A DNA stretch of 33,538 bases from Kordiimonadaceae bacterium (lineage in GTDB: Bacteria > Pseudomonadota > Alphaproteobacteria > Sphingomonadales > Kordiimonadaceae): contig JASBSO010000219.1 of NCBI GenBank assembly GCA_030148905.1, positions 1 to 33,538 of the forward strand, written 5' to 3'. Shown piece by piece: positions 7,150-15,522 of the stretch. Within the stretch, counting starts at the first letter, position 1. The number at the start of each line of letters is the position of its first letter. The notes beneath the pieces are model-generated. The model searched no databases, had not been told where the DNA came from, and saw nothing but the letters and a program-made list of their open reading frames with translations. A program made the translations under genes and the position numbers.

Positions 7150-9236
7150 GCCTTTGCCTTTTCTGCGTCATAGGCGGCAAAGCTGCTGCCCGCTTTGGCC
7201 AGGCTTTCAATCAGGGGGGACACGGCCCAGTTTTGCGGCGTTTTACCGGCCAGGTCTTTCAGGCGGTCCAGCACCCAATCCAGCCCCTTTGCATCGGCCC
7301 AGTGCATCGGGCCGCCCTGATGCGCCGGGAAGCCGTATCCATTGACATAGACCACATCAATATCGCTGGCCCGAAGTGCGATGCCCTCGTCCAGAATCTG
7401 CGCGCCTTCATTCACCAGCGCCAGCATACAGCGCTCGACAATTTCGTCGGCGCCGATGCTGCGGCGGGTGATCTGTGCGGTCTCTGCCGCACGCTCGATA
7501 ATCGCATCCACCTCGGGGTCGGGGATGGGGCGTCGATTGCCGGGCTCGTAGAGGTAAATCCCCTTGCCGGTTTTTTGCCCCTTGCGCCCGGCTTCAACCA
7601 GCTCGTCGACCCAGTCATAGGCGCGGGTGTCGTAATTGGCGCGGCCAACCGACTGGCGGGTCATATAGCCGATATCAAGGCCGGCAAGGTCGCCCACGGC
7701 CAGCGGCCCCATCGCCATGCCAAAGCTGGTGAGCGCGGCGTCAACATCCTGCGGGGCAGCGCCTTCCACCACCATTAAATTGGCTTCGCGGCCATACCCA
7801 CGCAGCATCCGATTGCCGATAAAGCCGTGGCAATTCCCTGATACCACACCAATTTTCGAGATGCGCTTGGCAAGGTCGATCGATGTTGCCAGCACATCGG
7901 GCGCGGTGGCCTTACCGCGGACAATTTCCAACAACCGCATCACATTGGCGGGCGAAAAGAAATGCAGCCCGATCACATCCGACGGACGACTGGTCGATGC
8001 CGCGATGTCATCAATATCCAGATAAGACGTATTGGACGCCAGAATAGCGCCCGCGCGCGCGACTTTGTCCAGCTTTCCAAAGACCTCTTTTTTCACATCC
8101 ATGCGCTCAAAAACTGCCTCGATGATCAGGTCGCACGCGCTGAGATCAGCATAGTCCAGTGTGCCAGTGATCCGCTCCATCCGGTCTTCGACGTCGTCGG
8201 CGGTCATCCGGCCCTTTGCAGCCGAGGCGTCATAATTTTTGCGGATCGTCGCCAGCCCTTTGTCCAGCGCGTCGGCGTTCATCTCCAACAGCATCACCTT
8301 CAGCCCGCCATTGGCGCAGGCCATTGCGATCCCGCCGCCCATGGTCCCCGCGCCGATTACACCCACTCGGGTCACATCACGGCGCGGTGTGTCTTTGCTG
8401 ATCCCCGGCACGCGGGCAACCTGCCGTTCGGCAAAGAAATAATGGCGCAGGGCAGCCGACTGTGGGTTGGCCATGCAGTCCTGAAACAATGCGCGCTCGG
8501 TTTTCAGCCCATCCTCAAGCGGTAAGTCAAGCGCCGCCTCAACGCATTTGATGATTTGGGTGGGGGCAAACTGCCCGCGCATACGCTTGGCGGCGTTGGA
8601 CTTGGCGGCGGCAATCGCGTCGTCGGCACCGGCCTTGTCAACCGGGATATCGCCTGTCGGTCGCAGCGGCGCCGTTCGCGCCAGCGTTTTGCTGGCTTCC
8701 AGCAGATCGTCCTCAGTGATTTGGTCAATCACTCCCCATTTGGCGGCTTCAAGCGCCGCGACATGGCGGCCCGACAGCATCGCATCCAGGGCGTTTGCCA
8801 CCCCGGCAAGGCGCGGCAGGCGCTGCGTCCCGCCCGCACCGGGCAGCAGACCAAGCTTGACCTCGGGCAAGCCGATTTTGGCCGACGCCACCGCCACGCG
8901 GGCATGGCATCCCAGCGCCACCTCAAGCCCGCCACCAAGCGCGGTGCCGTGGATGGCGGCCACAACGGGCTTTGCCAGTCGTTCATACCGGGTCACAACC
9001 TCGGGCAGGTGCGGGGCTTGCGGGGGTTTGCCAAATTCGCGGATGTCGGCCCCGGCCATGAAGGTCCGCCCGGCGCAGATCAGCACCCCGGCCTTCAGGC
9101 CGTCGTCCGCCTCTAATGTGTCAGCAGCCTCCATCAGGCCCTGGCGCACCGCGTGGCTGAGGGCATTGACCGGTGGATTGTTGACCATGATGATCAACAG
9201 GTCGCCGTCGCGACTGGTGCTTACCGCCTGGGTCAT
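7146..9236 (-). CDS. bifunctional enoyl-CoA hydratase / 3-hydroxyacyl-CoA dehydrogenase (FadB/FadJ-like)
   Basis: A 696-residue two-step beta-oxidation enzyme. The crotonase domain (about residues 1-190) has the oxyanion-hole segment HGTALGGGLE and both catalytic glutamates, Glu105 and Glu125 (LPEVKLG). The dehydrogenase part begins at about residue 288 with the NAD motif GVIGAGTMGGG, then SNTS (Ser401), the catalytic GLHFFSPA (His425), Glu437 and GFIGNRM. Two helical 3HCDH C-terminal segments follow. It hydrates trans-2-enoyl-CoA to (S)-3-hydroxyacyl-CoA and oxidises that to 3-ketoacyl-CoA. Directly after gcdH (23-base gap) it would convert crotonyl-CoA to acetoacetyl-CoA; straight-chain fatty acids remain possible. 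SD GGGGAG is about 7 bases before ATG 9236. No thiolase gene is in the window. Confidence 0.95.
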   Translation of the reverse strand: MTQAVSTSRDGDLLIIMVNNPPVNALSHAVRQGLMEAADTLEADDGLKAGVLICAGRTFMAGADIREFGKPPQAPHLPEVVTRYERLAKPVVAAIHGTALGGGLEVALGCHARVAVASAKIGLPEVKLGLLPGAGGTQRLPRLAGVANALDAMLSGRHVAALEAAKWGVIDQITEDDLLEASKTLARTAPLRPTGDIPVDKAGADDAIAAAKSNAAKRMRGQFAPTQIIKCVEAALDLPLEDGLKTERALFQDCMANPQSAALRHYFFAERQVARVPGISKDTPRRDVTRVGVIGAGTMGGGIAMACANGGLKVMLLEMNADALDKGLATIRKNYDASAAKGRMTADDVEDRMERITGTLDYADLSACDLIIEAVFERMDVKKEVFGKLDKVARAGAILASNTSYLDIDDIAASTSRPSDVIGLHFFSPANVMRLLEIVRGKATAPDVLATSIDLAKRISKIGVVSGNCHGFIGNRMLRGYGREANLMVVEGAAPQDVDAALTSFGMAMGPLAVGDLAGLDIGYMTRQSVGRANYDTRAYDWVDELVEAGRKGQKTGKGIYLYEPGNRRPIPDPEVDAIIERAAETAQITRRSIGADEIVERCMLALVNEGAQILDEGIALRASDIDVVYVNGYGFPAHQGGPMHWADAKGLDWVLDRLKDLAGKTPQNWAVSPLIESLAKAGSSFAAYDAEKAKA

Positions 9237-9259
9237 TGGTCTCTCCCCGCTTGTGGTGC

Positions 9260-10465
9260 TTAGCTTGTAAAGGCCTGAATGCCGGTAATTCCGCGCCCCA
9301 AAATCAAGGCATGAACGTCATGCGTACCTTCATAGGTGTTGACCGCCTCGAGGTTCATGGCATGGCGGATGACGTGGTATTCGTCCGACACGCCGTTGCC
9401 GCCGTGCATGTCGCGGGCGATGCGGGCGATATCGAGCGCCTTGCCGCAATTGTTGCGCTTGACGATGCTGACCATCTCGGGCGCGAACCGGTCCTCGTCG
9501 ATCAAGCGCCCAACGCGTAGTGCTGACTGCAAGCCCATGGCGATATCGGTTTGCATATTGGCGAGCTTGAGCTGGATCAGCTGATTGGCGGCCAGGGGTC
9601 GGCCAAACTGCTTGCGCTCGAGCGTGTAGGTGCGCGCCGCCTCCATACAAAATTCGGCCGCCCCCATCGCCCCCCAGGCGATACCGTATCGCGCCCGGTT
9701 GAGGCAGCCAAAGGGCCCGCCCAGCCCCTCGGCGTTGGGCAGCAAATTCTCCTCGGGGACAAACACCTGATCCATCACGATTTCACCGGTGATCGAAGCA
9801 CGCAGCGAAAACTTGCCTTCAATTTTCGGGGCAGACAGGCCCTTCATCCCTTTTTCAAGAATAAAGCCGCGAATACGTCCACCGTGTTCGGCCGATTTGG
9901 CCCATACCACAAAGACATCGGCGATGGGGCTGTTGGTGATCCACATTTTGGCCCCGGTCAGCGCGTAGCCGCCGTCAACCTTTTCGGCGCGGGTGACCAT
10001 CGCCCCCGCGTCCGAGCCGTGGTCAGGCTCAGTGAGGCCAAAACACCCCACCCACTCGCCCGAGGCCAGTTTGGGCAGGTATTTCATCCGTTGCTCTTCA
10101 GAGCCGTAGGCGTAAATCGGGAACATCACCAAGGAAGACTGCACACTCATCGCCGAACGATAGCCCGAATCCACTCGCTCGACCTCGCGGGCCACAAGGC
10201 CGTAGGTCACATAATTCGCGCCCACACCGCCATATTGCTCGGGCACGGTCACGCCCAAGAGGCCCAATTCGCCAAATTCATGCACAATATCGCGGTCAAA
10301 GCGTTCGTGCCGGTTGGCGTCGAGGATGCGCGGCATCAATTTGTCCTGACAGTGCCGCCGTGCGGTATCGCGCACCAGGCGTTCGTCTTCCGCCAGTTGA
10401 CTTTCCAGATCAAAAGGGTCCTGCCAGTCAAAGGCAACCAGACCGCGTTTGTAATTCATGCTCAT
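9260..10465 (-). CDS. gcdH: glutaryl-CoA dehydrogenase (decarboxylating acyl-CoA dehydrogenase)
   Basis: A 401-residue flavoprotein that oxidises and decarboxylates glutaryl-CoA to crotonyl-CoA, passing electrons to ETF. It closely resembles human GCDH rather than general acyl-CoA dehydrogenases. It has [16 protein letters not shown] with the carboxylate-binding Arg103, [59 protein letters not shown], and NTYEGTHD with the catalytic base Glu379. This enzyme sits at the end of lysine, tryptophan, hydroxylysine and glutarate breakdown, and of some aromatic routes. SD GGAGG lies 7 bases before ATG 10465. It is the first gene of a minus-strand operon with the bifunctional beta-oxidation enzyme and an SDR. 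No CoA ligase or transferase making glutaryl-CoA is visible here. Confidence 0.95.
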   Translation of the reverse strand: MSMNYKRGLVAFDWQDPFDLESQLAEDERLVRDTARRHCQDKLMPRILDANRHERFDRDIVHEFGELGLLGVTVPEQYGGVGANYVTYGLVAREVERVDSGYRSAMSVQSSLVMFPIYAYGSEEQRMKYLPKLASGEWVGCFGLTEPDHGSDAGAMVTRAEKVDGGYALTGAKMWITNSPIADVFVVWAKSAEHGGRIRGFILEKGMKGLSAPKIEGKFSLRASITGEIVMDQVFVPEENLLPNAEGLGGPFGCLNRARYGIAWGAMGAAEFCMEAARTYTLERKQFGRPLAANQLIQLKLANMQTDIAMGLQSALRVGRLIDEDRFAPEMVSIVKRNNCGKALDIARIARDMHGGNGVSDEYHVIRHAMNLEAVNTYEGTHDVHALILGRGITGIQAFTS

Positions 10466-10638
10466 GATACATCCTCCGCGTTGGGCCCGGCACAGTGGAC
10501 CGAATTGGCGGCTGCGATCAAGTCAAACCGGATGGTAGGAGACGATATTTCTCACCTTTTCATTGCAAGTCACGCATCAGCCGCTAGGCTCTGCCGCCAC
10601 ATTGAAACGGCTATATTGTCTTAAGGAGTTTACTGCCA
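10466..10638. promoter_or_regulatory. divergent intergenic region between gcdH and an SDR gene
   Basis: A 173-base gap that must hold promoters for both the gcdH operon (minus) and the SDR gene (plus). I found the two ribosome sites (GGAGG for gcdH, AAGGAG for the SDR) but no convincing promoter boxes or palindromic operator. Confidence 0.4.
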
Positions 10639-11553
10639 ATGCCTATCGGATTTGATGGACGGGTTGTCATAGTTACCGGCGCTGGCGGGGGCCTTGGCCG
10701 CAGCCACGCGCTCGAATTTGCCCGCCGGGGTGCCAAAGTGGTCGTCAATGACCTGGGCGGCTCGGTGGATGGGTCAGGCGGGTCTTCCGATGCGGCCAAT
10801 GCGGTTGTCGATGAAATCCGCGCGGCGGGCGGCACTGCGATCGCCAATGGTGCCTCGGTTGCTGACCGCGACGGCGTGGCTGGTCTTGTTAAACAAACCA
10901 TGGATGAATTTGGCCGCATTGATGTGCTCGTGAACAATGCCGGTATCCTGCGCGACAAGGCATTTCACAATATGTCGCTTGATGATCTGGACCTGGTGAT
11001 TGATGTGCATTTGCGCGGTGCGGCCTATTGCAGCCATGCGGTTTGGCCGATCATGCGCGAACAAAATTACGGGCGGATTATCATGACCTCGTCCTCCACC
11101 GGGCTTTACGGCAATTTCGGACAGGTGAATTACGGCGGTGCCAAGCTGGGTCAGGCGGGCCTGATGAACACGATGAAAATCGAAGGGCATAAATACAATA
11201 TCCGCGTCAATTCGCTGGTACCGATCGCCGCCACGCGCATGACGGAAGGGCTGTTTCCGCCCGAAGTGTTCGACATGTTCGTCCCCGAACACGTCACCCC
11301 GGCGGTGATTTTCATGGCCAGCGAAGACGCCCCTACGGGCGAGATTATCTGCGCAGGCGGCGGGCATTTTGCCAAGGCGCATATCGTTGAAACCAAAGGC
11401 GTAACGGTGGGCCTGGAAGCCCCCGCCGAAGCGATCGCAGACGCCTGGGCAGATATTCGCGACACCAGCGAGCAAGCTCCCTTCAACGCGGGCGGCGAGC
11501 AAAGCCAAAAATTTGCAGCGGCCGCCTATACGCTGCATCAGGCCAGTAAATAA
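10639..11553 (+). CDS. SDR of the (R)-3-hydroxyacyl-CoA dehydrogenase (MFE-2/HSD17B4) type
   Basis: A 304-residue short-chain dehydrogenase. It has TGAGGGLG (residues 13-20), VVNDLGGSVDGSG, which is characteristic of the dehydrogenase unit of peroxisomal multifunctional enzyme 2, NNAG (99-102) and the catalytic Ser152, Tyr165 and Lys169 (NYGGAKLG). The C-terminal tail of about 60 residues beyond the core fold is also seen in this subgroup. In eukaryotes this domain oxidises (R)-3-hydroxyacyl-CoA; bacterial stand-alone versions often sit in fatty-acid or steroid breakdown clusters. AAGGAG is 10 bases before the ATG. It is divergent from gcdH, so co-regulation is likely. The real substrate is unknown: it may serve a branch that the (S)-specific enzyme of the facing operon cannot handle. 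Confidence 0.9.
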   Translation: MPIGFDGRVVIVTGAGGGLGRSHALEFARRGAKVVVNDLGGSVDGSGGSSDAANAVVDEIRAAGGTAIANGASVADRDGVAGLVKQTMDEFGRIDVLVNNAGILRDKAFHNMSLDDLDLVIDVHLRGAAYCSHAVWPIMREQNYGRIIMTSSSTGLYGNFGQVNYGGAKLGQAGLMNTMKIEGHKYNIRVNSLVPIAATRMTEGLFPPEVFDMFVPEHVTPAVIFMASEDAPTGEIICAGGGHFAKAHIVETKGVTVGLEAPAEAIADAWADIRDTSEQAPFNAGGEQSQKFAAAAYTLHQASK

Positions 11554-11570
11554 CGCCGTTCAGCGCCGAC

Positions 11571-12365
11571 CTAAGCCGCGATTTTTGAGCGGAACCACTT
11601 GGTGATAATCGCCTTGAAGCCCTTCTGAACCGGAAGGGCTTCATGCTCGGTGTTCGGGTTCACTTCGCCGTTGTTATAGAGATTATTCCAGATGATCGCG
11701 GTGCCCGCTTTGGGCTGGAAGTCGCGGTGCAGGTGCACAAACCGCGTGCCCCCGCCCGCCTTGGTGGTGTTGAGATAGATCATGAAGGTATAGGTGCGCT
11801 GGCCGCGCTTGGGGCCATCATAATTGGTCAGGTCATCGCCGACGAAATAATCATGGTGCTGCTTGTAATACTCGCCCACATCATAATATTGCGCCTGTGT
11901 GGCCTCAGCGAGGCGCGCAGACAGCCCGAGCGCCTTGGCGATCCTCAAATCGATTTTGCGCAAAAACAGGTCGTGAAGATTGCCCAGGTCGCAGCTTTTG
12001 CTGGTGCGGTAGCTGGTGCCAACCTCGTCCTGGCGCACCACCGTTGACGGGCGCAAATGCGGGCGCATCGCTTCGATAATTTTGGCGCATTCGTCTTTGG
12101 TCAGAAAGTTTTTGTGGACATAAATCTCAGCCTTGTCGGTATTGACCCGCTCCGCCGGAGACAGATCGATATGGCTGCGCACCTGAAAGGGATTGACCTG
12201 TTCATCGCCGCCCAGAAACTGGGTCGCTTTGGCGTGTTGTATCGCGTCGGTAATCACCGGATTATCAAAGCCGCGCTCGCGCATGGTTTCGGCGATCCGC
12301 GTTTCTTCCACACCCAGAATCAAGTTTTCCTGTATCCAGCTAATCCATTCTGGTCCGGCCTGCAT
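11571..12365 (-). CDS. 2-oxoglutarate/Fe(II) dioxygenase, prolyl-4-hydroxylase-like
   Basis: A 264-residue protein with a prolyl-4-hydroxylase alpha-type catalytic domain (about residues 80-260). The double-stranded beta-helix shows the iron ligands His170, Asp172 (QHHDYF) and His241 (NTEHEALPV). The 2-oxoglutarate-binding Lys251 sits in GFKAIITKW, and a YRTSKSCDL substrate-side loop precedes them. The N-terminal 75 residues are helical and not part of the catalytic fold. Such bacterial enzymes hydroxylate protein prolines or small molecules; no partner here tells which. ATG 12365 has GGGGGGA 4 bases upstream. It stands alone: convergent with the SDR gene (17-base gap, no terminator seen) and divergent from the arsR-like gene. 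Confidence 0.88.
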   Translation of the reverse strand: MQAGPEWISWIQENLILGVEETRIAETMRERGFDNPVITDAIQHAKATQFLGGDEQVNPFQVRSHIDLSPAERVNTDKAEIYVHKNFLTKDECAKIIEAMRPHLRPSTVVRQDEVGTSYRTSKSCDLGNLHDLFLRKIDLRIAKALGLSARLAEATQAQYYDVGEYYKQHHDYFVGDDLTNYDGPKRGQRTYTFMIYLNTTKAGGGTRFVHLHRDFQPKAGTAIIWNNLYNNGEVNPNTEHEALPVQKGFKAIITKWFRSKIAA

Positions 12366-12646
12366 CGCTTCCCCCCTGTTCGCTCATCCGGTTTTGGGCC
12401 CCACTGCCTTTATCGGGCGTTCGCATGCCAAGCTCAAGACAAATCCCGCCCCGGCTTCGCGGCGATCAGGCCACCCTCCTTCGTGCCGCGGTTACGCGGT
12501 CTAACGCCGCGCATATCACAACTGCGCGACCACTTGCGCGACTGTGCCGGTTTTGATTGACACATATCGAATATTAAAATATGCAAATTTCTGAATATAT
12601 GAATATTCAAAGCTATAAATCTTAGAAACTGCCTTGGGAAAGCTAT
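12366..12646. promoter_or_regulatory. divergent region between dioxygenase gene and ArsR-type regulator
   Basis: A 281-base gap without a credible gene. The left two thirds are GC-rich with no recognised signal. The right third (about 12551-12625) is strikingly AT-rich and holds the regulator's promoter and repeated GAATAT half-sites. Confidence 0.6.
12557..12609 (+). promoter_or_regulatory. promoter and putative ArsR-type operator
   Basis: A perfect TTGACA lies at 12557-12562, with TATGCA 17 bases further on as a weak -10. Overlapping or just after them are GAATAT at 12569-12574 (within an ATATT-AA-AATAT inverted repeat), GAATAT at 12593-12598, and the perfect 10-base palindrome TGAATATTCA at 12600-12609. 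BigR/SqrR-type ArsR repressors are known to bind ATATTC/GAATAT repeats, so autoregulation by the next gene is likely. Confidence 0.6.
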
Positions 12647-13003
12647 ATGCCGAACCGCATGCTTGTCGCAAAAGAACTGGCCGACATCTTCAAGCTGATT
12701 GCGCACCCTGACCGTGTGCGCCTGATCGAAGAACTGCGGCAGGAAGAAAAGGACGTCAATACGCTGTGTTCTTCGCTTGACCTGCCAGGCCCGCGCGTAT
12801 CGCAGCATCTTAGCCTTTTGCGCGCGCACCGGCTTGTGGAAGAGCGCCGCGACGGACGGCACCACTATTATAGCCTTGTCCAACCAGAGATTGCCGAATG
12901 GATTGTTGAAGGCCTCACCTTTCTTGAAGGACGCCTTACCAGCCTCGGCGAACACAGTATCGAAGACGCCCGACGCCTATGGTCGGGCGGTGCCGCCGAA
13001 TAA
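12647..13003 (+). CDS. ArsR/SmtB-family winged-helix regulator
   Basis: A 118-residue DNA-binding regulator. The HTH runs from about residue 36 to 60 (VSQHLSLLRAHRLVEERRDG), followed by the beta-wing HHYYSL. It lacks the usual metal-site ELCVC motif; a single cysteine (Cys41, in NTLCSS) occupies that position. The C-terminal helix lacks the paired DxH and HxxE ligands, so a standard metal sensor is unlikely, and there is no second cysteine for a BigR/SqrR-type disulphide switch. It is the first gene of an operon with carbonic anhydrase and a SulP transporter, and presumably represses it through the GAATAT repeats upstream. A weak GGGA is 7 bases before the ATG. The signal sensed is unknown. 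Confidence 0.9.
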   Translation: MPNRMLVAKELADIFKLIAHPDRVRLIEELRQEEKDVNTLCSSLDLPGPRVSQHLSLLRAHRLVEERRDGRHHYYSLVQPEIAEWIVEGLTFLEGRLTSLGEHSIEDARRLWSGGAAE

Positions 13004-13037
13004 CACGAACCTCATATGTGAGACGGGGACCCAGATC

Positions 13038-13709
13038 ATGCCAAAATTTGCTGCCGGAGTGGTGAAATTTCAAAACGAAGTTTTTCCTGCCAAAAAAGAC
13101 TTGTTTGAACAGCTAAGCCAGGGCCAGGAGCCCGAGGCTTTGTTTATCACTTGCTCTGACTCGCGGATTGAAACCGCCATGATCACCCAAACAGCCCCAG
13201 GCGATTTGTTTATTGTGCGCAACGCGGGCAATATCGTGCCGCCGCACACCAATCATACCGGCGGGACAACGGCATCGATCGAGTTTGCCATCAATGGCCT
13301 CAAGGTGCCGCACATTGTTATCTGCGGCCATACCGAATGCGGAGCCATGAAGGGCGCACTGAACCCCGAGGGGCTCGATAGCCTGCCGCATATCAAAGAA
13401 TGGCTTGGCTATTCCAAGGCCGCAGTTGATGTGGTGGAAAGCGCCGCCGCCAAGGACCCCAAGACCGACAAAATCGATATGCTGCTGGAGCAAAATGTCA
13501 TCTTGCAATTGCAGCATCTGCGCACCCACCCCAGTGTGGCCGTTGCGCTGGCTGAAGGTGCCGTTCAACTGCACGGCTGGATTTACGACATCAAAACCGG
13601 CGCGGTGCGCGCCTATGATGAAGACGCAGGGAAATTTGTTCCCTTCGAGACTGCGTATGCCGAGCGTATCAAAGAACTGATCGGCGACAGCGGCTGCAGC
13701 GCTGCATAA
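13038..13709 (+). CDS. beta-class carbonic anhydrase
   Basis: A 223-residue zinc enzyme interconverting CO2 and bicarbonate. The zinc ligands Cys39, His98 and Cys101 (ITCSDSR and ICGHTECGAMKG) and the Asp41-Arg43 dyad are all present. RNAGNIVPP and GGTTASIEFAI are also family blocks. There is no signal peptide, so it is cytosolic. I chose ATG 13038, 34 bases after the regulator stop, with GGGGAC upstream; an earlier in-frame start would overlap the arsR-like gene out of phase and adds nonsense sequence. Placed between an ArsR-type gene and a SulP transporter, it likely hydrates or dehydrates carbon entering as bicarbonate. Confidence 0.96.
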   Translation: MPKFAAGVVKFQNEVFPAKKDLFEQLSQGQEPEALFITCSDSRIETAMITQTAPGDLFIVRNAGNIVPPHTNHTGGTTASIEFAINGLKVPHIVICGHTECGAMKGALNPEGLDSLPHIKEWLGYSKAAVDVVESAAAKDPKTDKIDMLLEQNVILQLQHLRTHPSVAVALAEGAVQLHGWIYDIKTGAVRAYDEDAGKFVPFETAYAERIKELIGDSGCSAA

Positions 13710-13745
13710 CAGTGGTGCGAAAGCAGCACGGATAGGACCAAAGCG

Positions 13746-15398
13746 ATGAAAAAGATATTCGACACCTCCAACCTTCGCGGCGACATTTATGGCGGCCTGA
13801 CCGCTGGTATTGTTGCGCTTCCTCTGGCGCTGGCATTTGGCGAAGCCTCTGGTGCCGGGCCGATTGCGGGCCTTTGGGGTGCGATTATCGTTGGGTTTTT
13901 TGCCGCCCTCTTTGGCGGCACCGGCTCGCAGGTCACAGGCCCGACCGGGCCAATGGTGGTGGTCTTTGCCGGGGTGTATGCCTCTCTGGACGGCAACCCG
14001 GAGCTGGTCTTTGCCGCGGTTGTCCTGGCGGGACTGCTGCAAATTGCCTTTGGGATTTTCAAGCTGGGGCAATATATCCGGCTGGTACCCTATCCTGTGG
14101 TGTCGGGCTTTATGAGCGGCATCGGCGTGATTATCATTGCGCTGCAAGTGTCGCGGCTATTTGGGCACGAACCCGACGGCGGCGGCACCATTCCGGCGCT
14201 TTCGGCGATCCCGGGGGCGGTGATTGACCCCAATGTGAATGCATTGCTGATTGGCCTTGTCAGCTTGGCGATCATTTTTACCTGGCCGAAAAGCCTGGGC
14301 AAATGGATCCCCTCACCGCTGATGGCCCTCATCGTGGGGACGTTTATGGCGTCTCTTCTTGGCGGCGTGCCGATCCTGGGTGATATTCCGGTTGGCCTGC
14401 CATCCTTTGTGGTACCGGAATTTACCCAAAGCAGTTTCGCCAGTGTTCTGGAGGCCGCATTTATTCTTGCGATCCTGGGCGCGATTGACAGTTTGTTGAC
14501 CTCGCTTGTCGCCGACAATATGACCCGCACACGCCACAACAGCGATCAGGAATTGCTGGGCCAAGGCATCGGCAACACCATTGCCGGGTTCTTTGGTGCC
14601 ATCCCCAGCGCGGGCGCAACCATGCGGACTGTCATCAATATTCGTACCGGTGGTCAAACCAAGATCTCTGGGATGCTGCACTCTGTTTTGCTGCTTTCGG
14701 TGGTGATTAGTCTCGCCCCTCTGGCGGCGCAAATCCCGCATGCTGCCCTTGCCGGTATTCTGATCAAGGTTGGCTATGACATTGTGGATGTGTCCTATCT
14801 GCGCAACGCGCACCGCGGCCCGCGATGGGATTTGGTGTTGATGGCGCTGGTGCTAGGCCTGACAGTCTTTGTCGACTTGATCACGGCGGTGGCCACCGGT
14901 GTCGTGCTGGCGGCGCTTGGTTTTGTCAAAAAAATCGCCGACGATCAGTTGAAAGACTTCCGTATCGGTGCCCCAAGCCCGATCTCTGCCGAAGAGGAAG
15001 ACATCCTGGCCAAGTTCAAAAACCAGATCACGGTGTTTGAATTTGGCGGCCCGCTAAGCTTTGGCGCGGCGGCCGATGTGGGGCATACCGTGCGCGAGCG
15101 CGTGCGCGAACACACCGAAGCCATCGTGCTGGATTTCAGCCGTGTGCCCTTCATCGATGTGTCCGCTGCCCGCGCGGTGGAAACCATTGCCTGCGATGCA
15201 CGCCGCGTACACAAATCGGTCTATACCTGCGGCATGAATGACGATGTCGCAAGCGACCTTGCCGGCCTGAACGCAGACCACTGTTTCAGCGCTGGAACCC
15301 AGTTCAAAACCCGCATCGAAGCCTTGCGCGCTGCCGCGCAAGAAATTGGCAGCGCCGGTGGCCCCGACGCCGATCCAACCCCTGTTGCCGCCACCTAG
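13746..15398 (+). CDS. SulP-family anion transporter with STAS domain (putative bicarbonate transporter)
   Basis: A 550-residue inner-membrane SLC26/SulP transporter. The N-terminal hydrophobic part (about residues 10-395, some 10-14 membrane segments) begins with the family's GLTAGIVALPLALAFGEASG and GLWGAIIVGF. GPTGPMVVV, PYPVVSGFMSGIG and DSLLTSLVADNMT also fit. A cytosolic STAS domain follows at about residues 425-525 (VLDFSRVPFIDVSAARAVE). SulP members carry sulfate, bicarbonate or other anions; cyanobacterial BicA is a sodium/bicarbonate symporter. The adjacent carbonic anhydrase favours bicarbonate, but sulfate cannot be excluded by sequence. AGGA is 8 bases before the ATG and the gap to the anhydrase gene is 36 bases. 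A strong terminator follows. Confidence 0.94.
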   Translation: MKKIFDTSNLRGDIYGGLTAGIVALPLALAFGEASGAGPIAGLWGAIIVGFFAALFGGTGSQVTGPTGPMVVVFAGVYASLDGNPELVFAAVVLAGLLQIAFGIFKLGQYIRLVPYPVVSGFMSGIGVIIIALQVSRLFGHEPDGGGTIPALSAIPGAVIDPNVNALLIGLVSLAIIFTWPKSLGKWIPSPLMALIVGTFMASLLGGVPILGDIPVGLPSFVVPEFTQSSFASVLEAAFILAILGAIDSLLTSLVADNMTRTRHNSDQELLGQGIGNTIAGFFGAIPSAGATMRTVINIRTGGQTKISGMLHSVLLLSVVISLAPLAAQIPHAALAGILIKVGYDIVDVSYLRNAHRGPRWDLVLMALVLGLTVFVDLITAVATGVVLAALGFVKKIADDQLKDFRIGAPSPISAEEEDILAKFKNQITVFEFGGPLSFGAAADVGHTVRERVREHTEAIVLDFSRVPFIDVSAARAVETIACDARRVHKSVYTCGMNDDVASDLAGLNADHCFSAGTQFKTRIEALRAAAQEIGSAGGPDADPTPVAAT

Positions 15399-15421
15399 TA
15401 CAGCCCGGCGGCAACCCCCTG

Positions 15422-15454
15422 AGCCCGGCGTCCCCCCAACGCCGGGCTTTTTTT
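15422..15454 (+). terminator. rho-independent terminator of the arsR-carbonic anhydrase-sulP operon
   Basis: A perfect 9-bp stem, AGCCCGGCG with CGCCGGGCT, a 9-base C-rich loop, then seven T. It lies 23 bases past the SulP stop. Confidence 0.95.
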
Positions 15455-15486
15455 ATGGATTTCCCGCAACAAAACCCTAAGCTCAC

Positions 15487-15499
15487 CGGCCTGAGGCCG
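15487..15499. repeat. 13-base palindrome in the leader of the Asp-box protein
   Basis: CGGCCT-G-AGGCCG is a perfect inverted repeat 23 bases upstream of the ATG at 15523. It could be an operator or a small leader hairpin. No promoter boxes were identified around it. Confidence 0.4.
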
Positions 15500-15522
15500 T
15501 TTGCATTGGAGGGGAAGAGACC

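Noticed and set aside
12434-12955. Minus-strand open frame of 173 codons across the ArsR-type gene
   Set aside because: It runs through the AT-rich promoter region and opposes a clear winged-helix protein; no domain seen.
12647-13003. Arsenic or zinc sensing by the ArsR-type protein
   Set aside because: It has one cysteine and lacks the paired ligands of both standard metal sites, and no arsenic or zinc export gene is nearby.
12777-13037. N-terminal extension of carbonic anhydrase from an upstream start
   Set aside because: It would overlap the regulator gene in another frame, and the sequence is unlike any carbonic anhydrase. ATG 13038 fits the family length.
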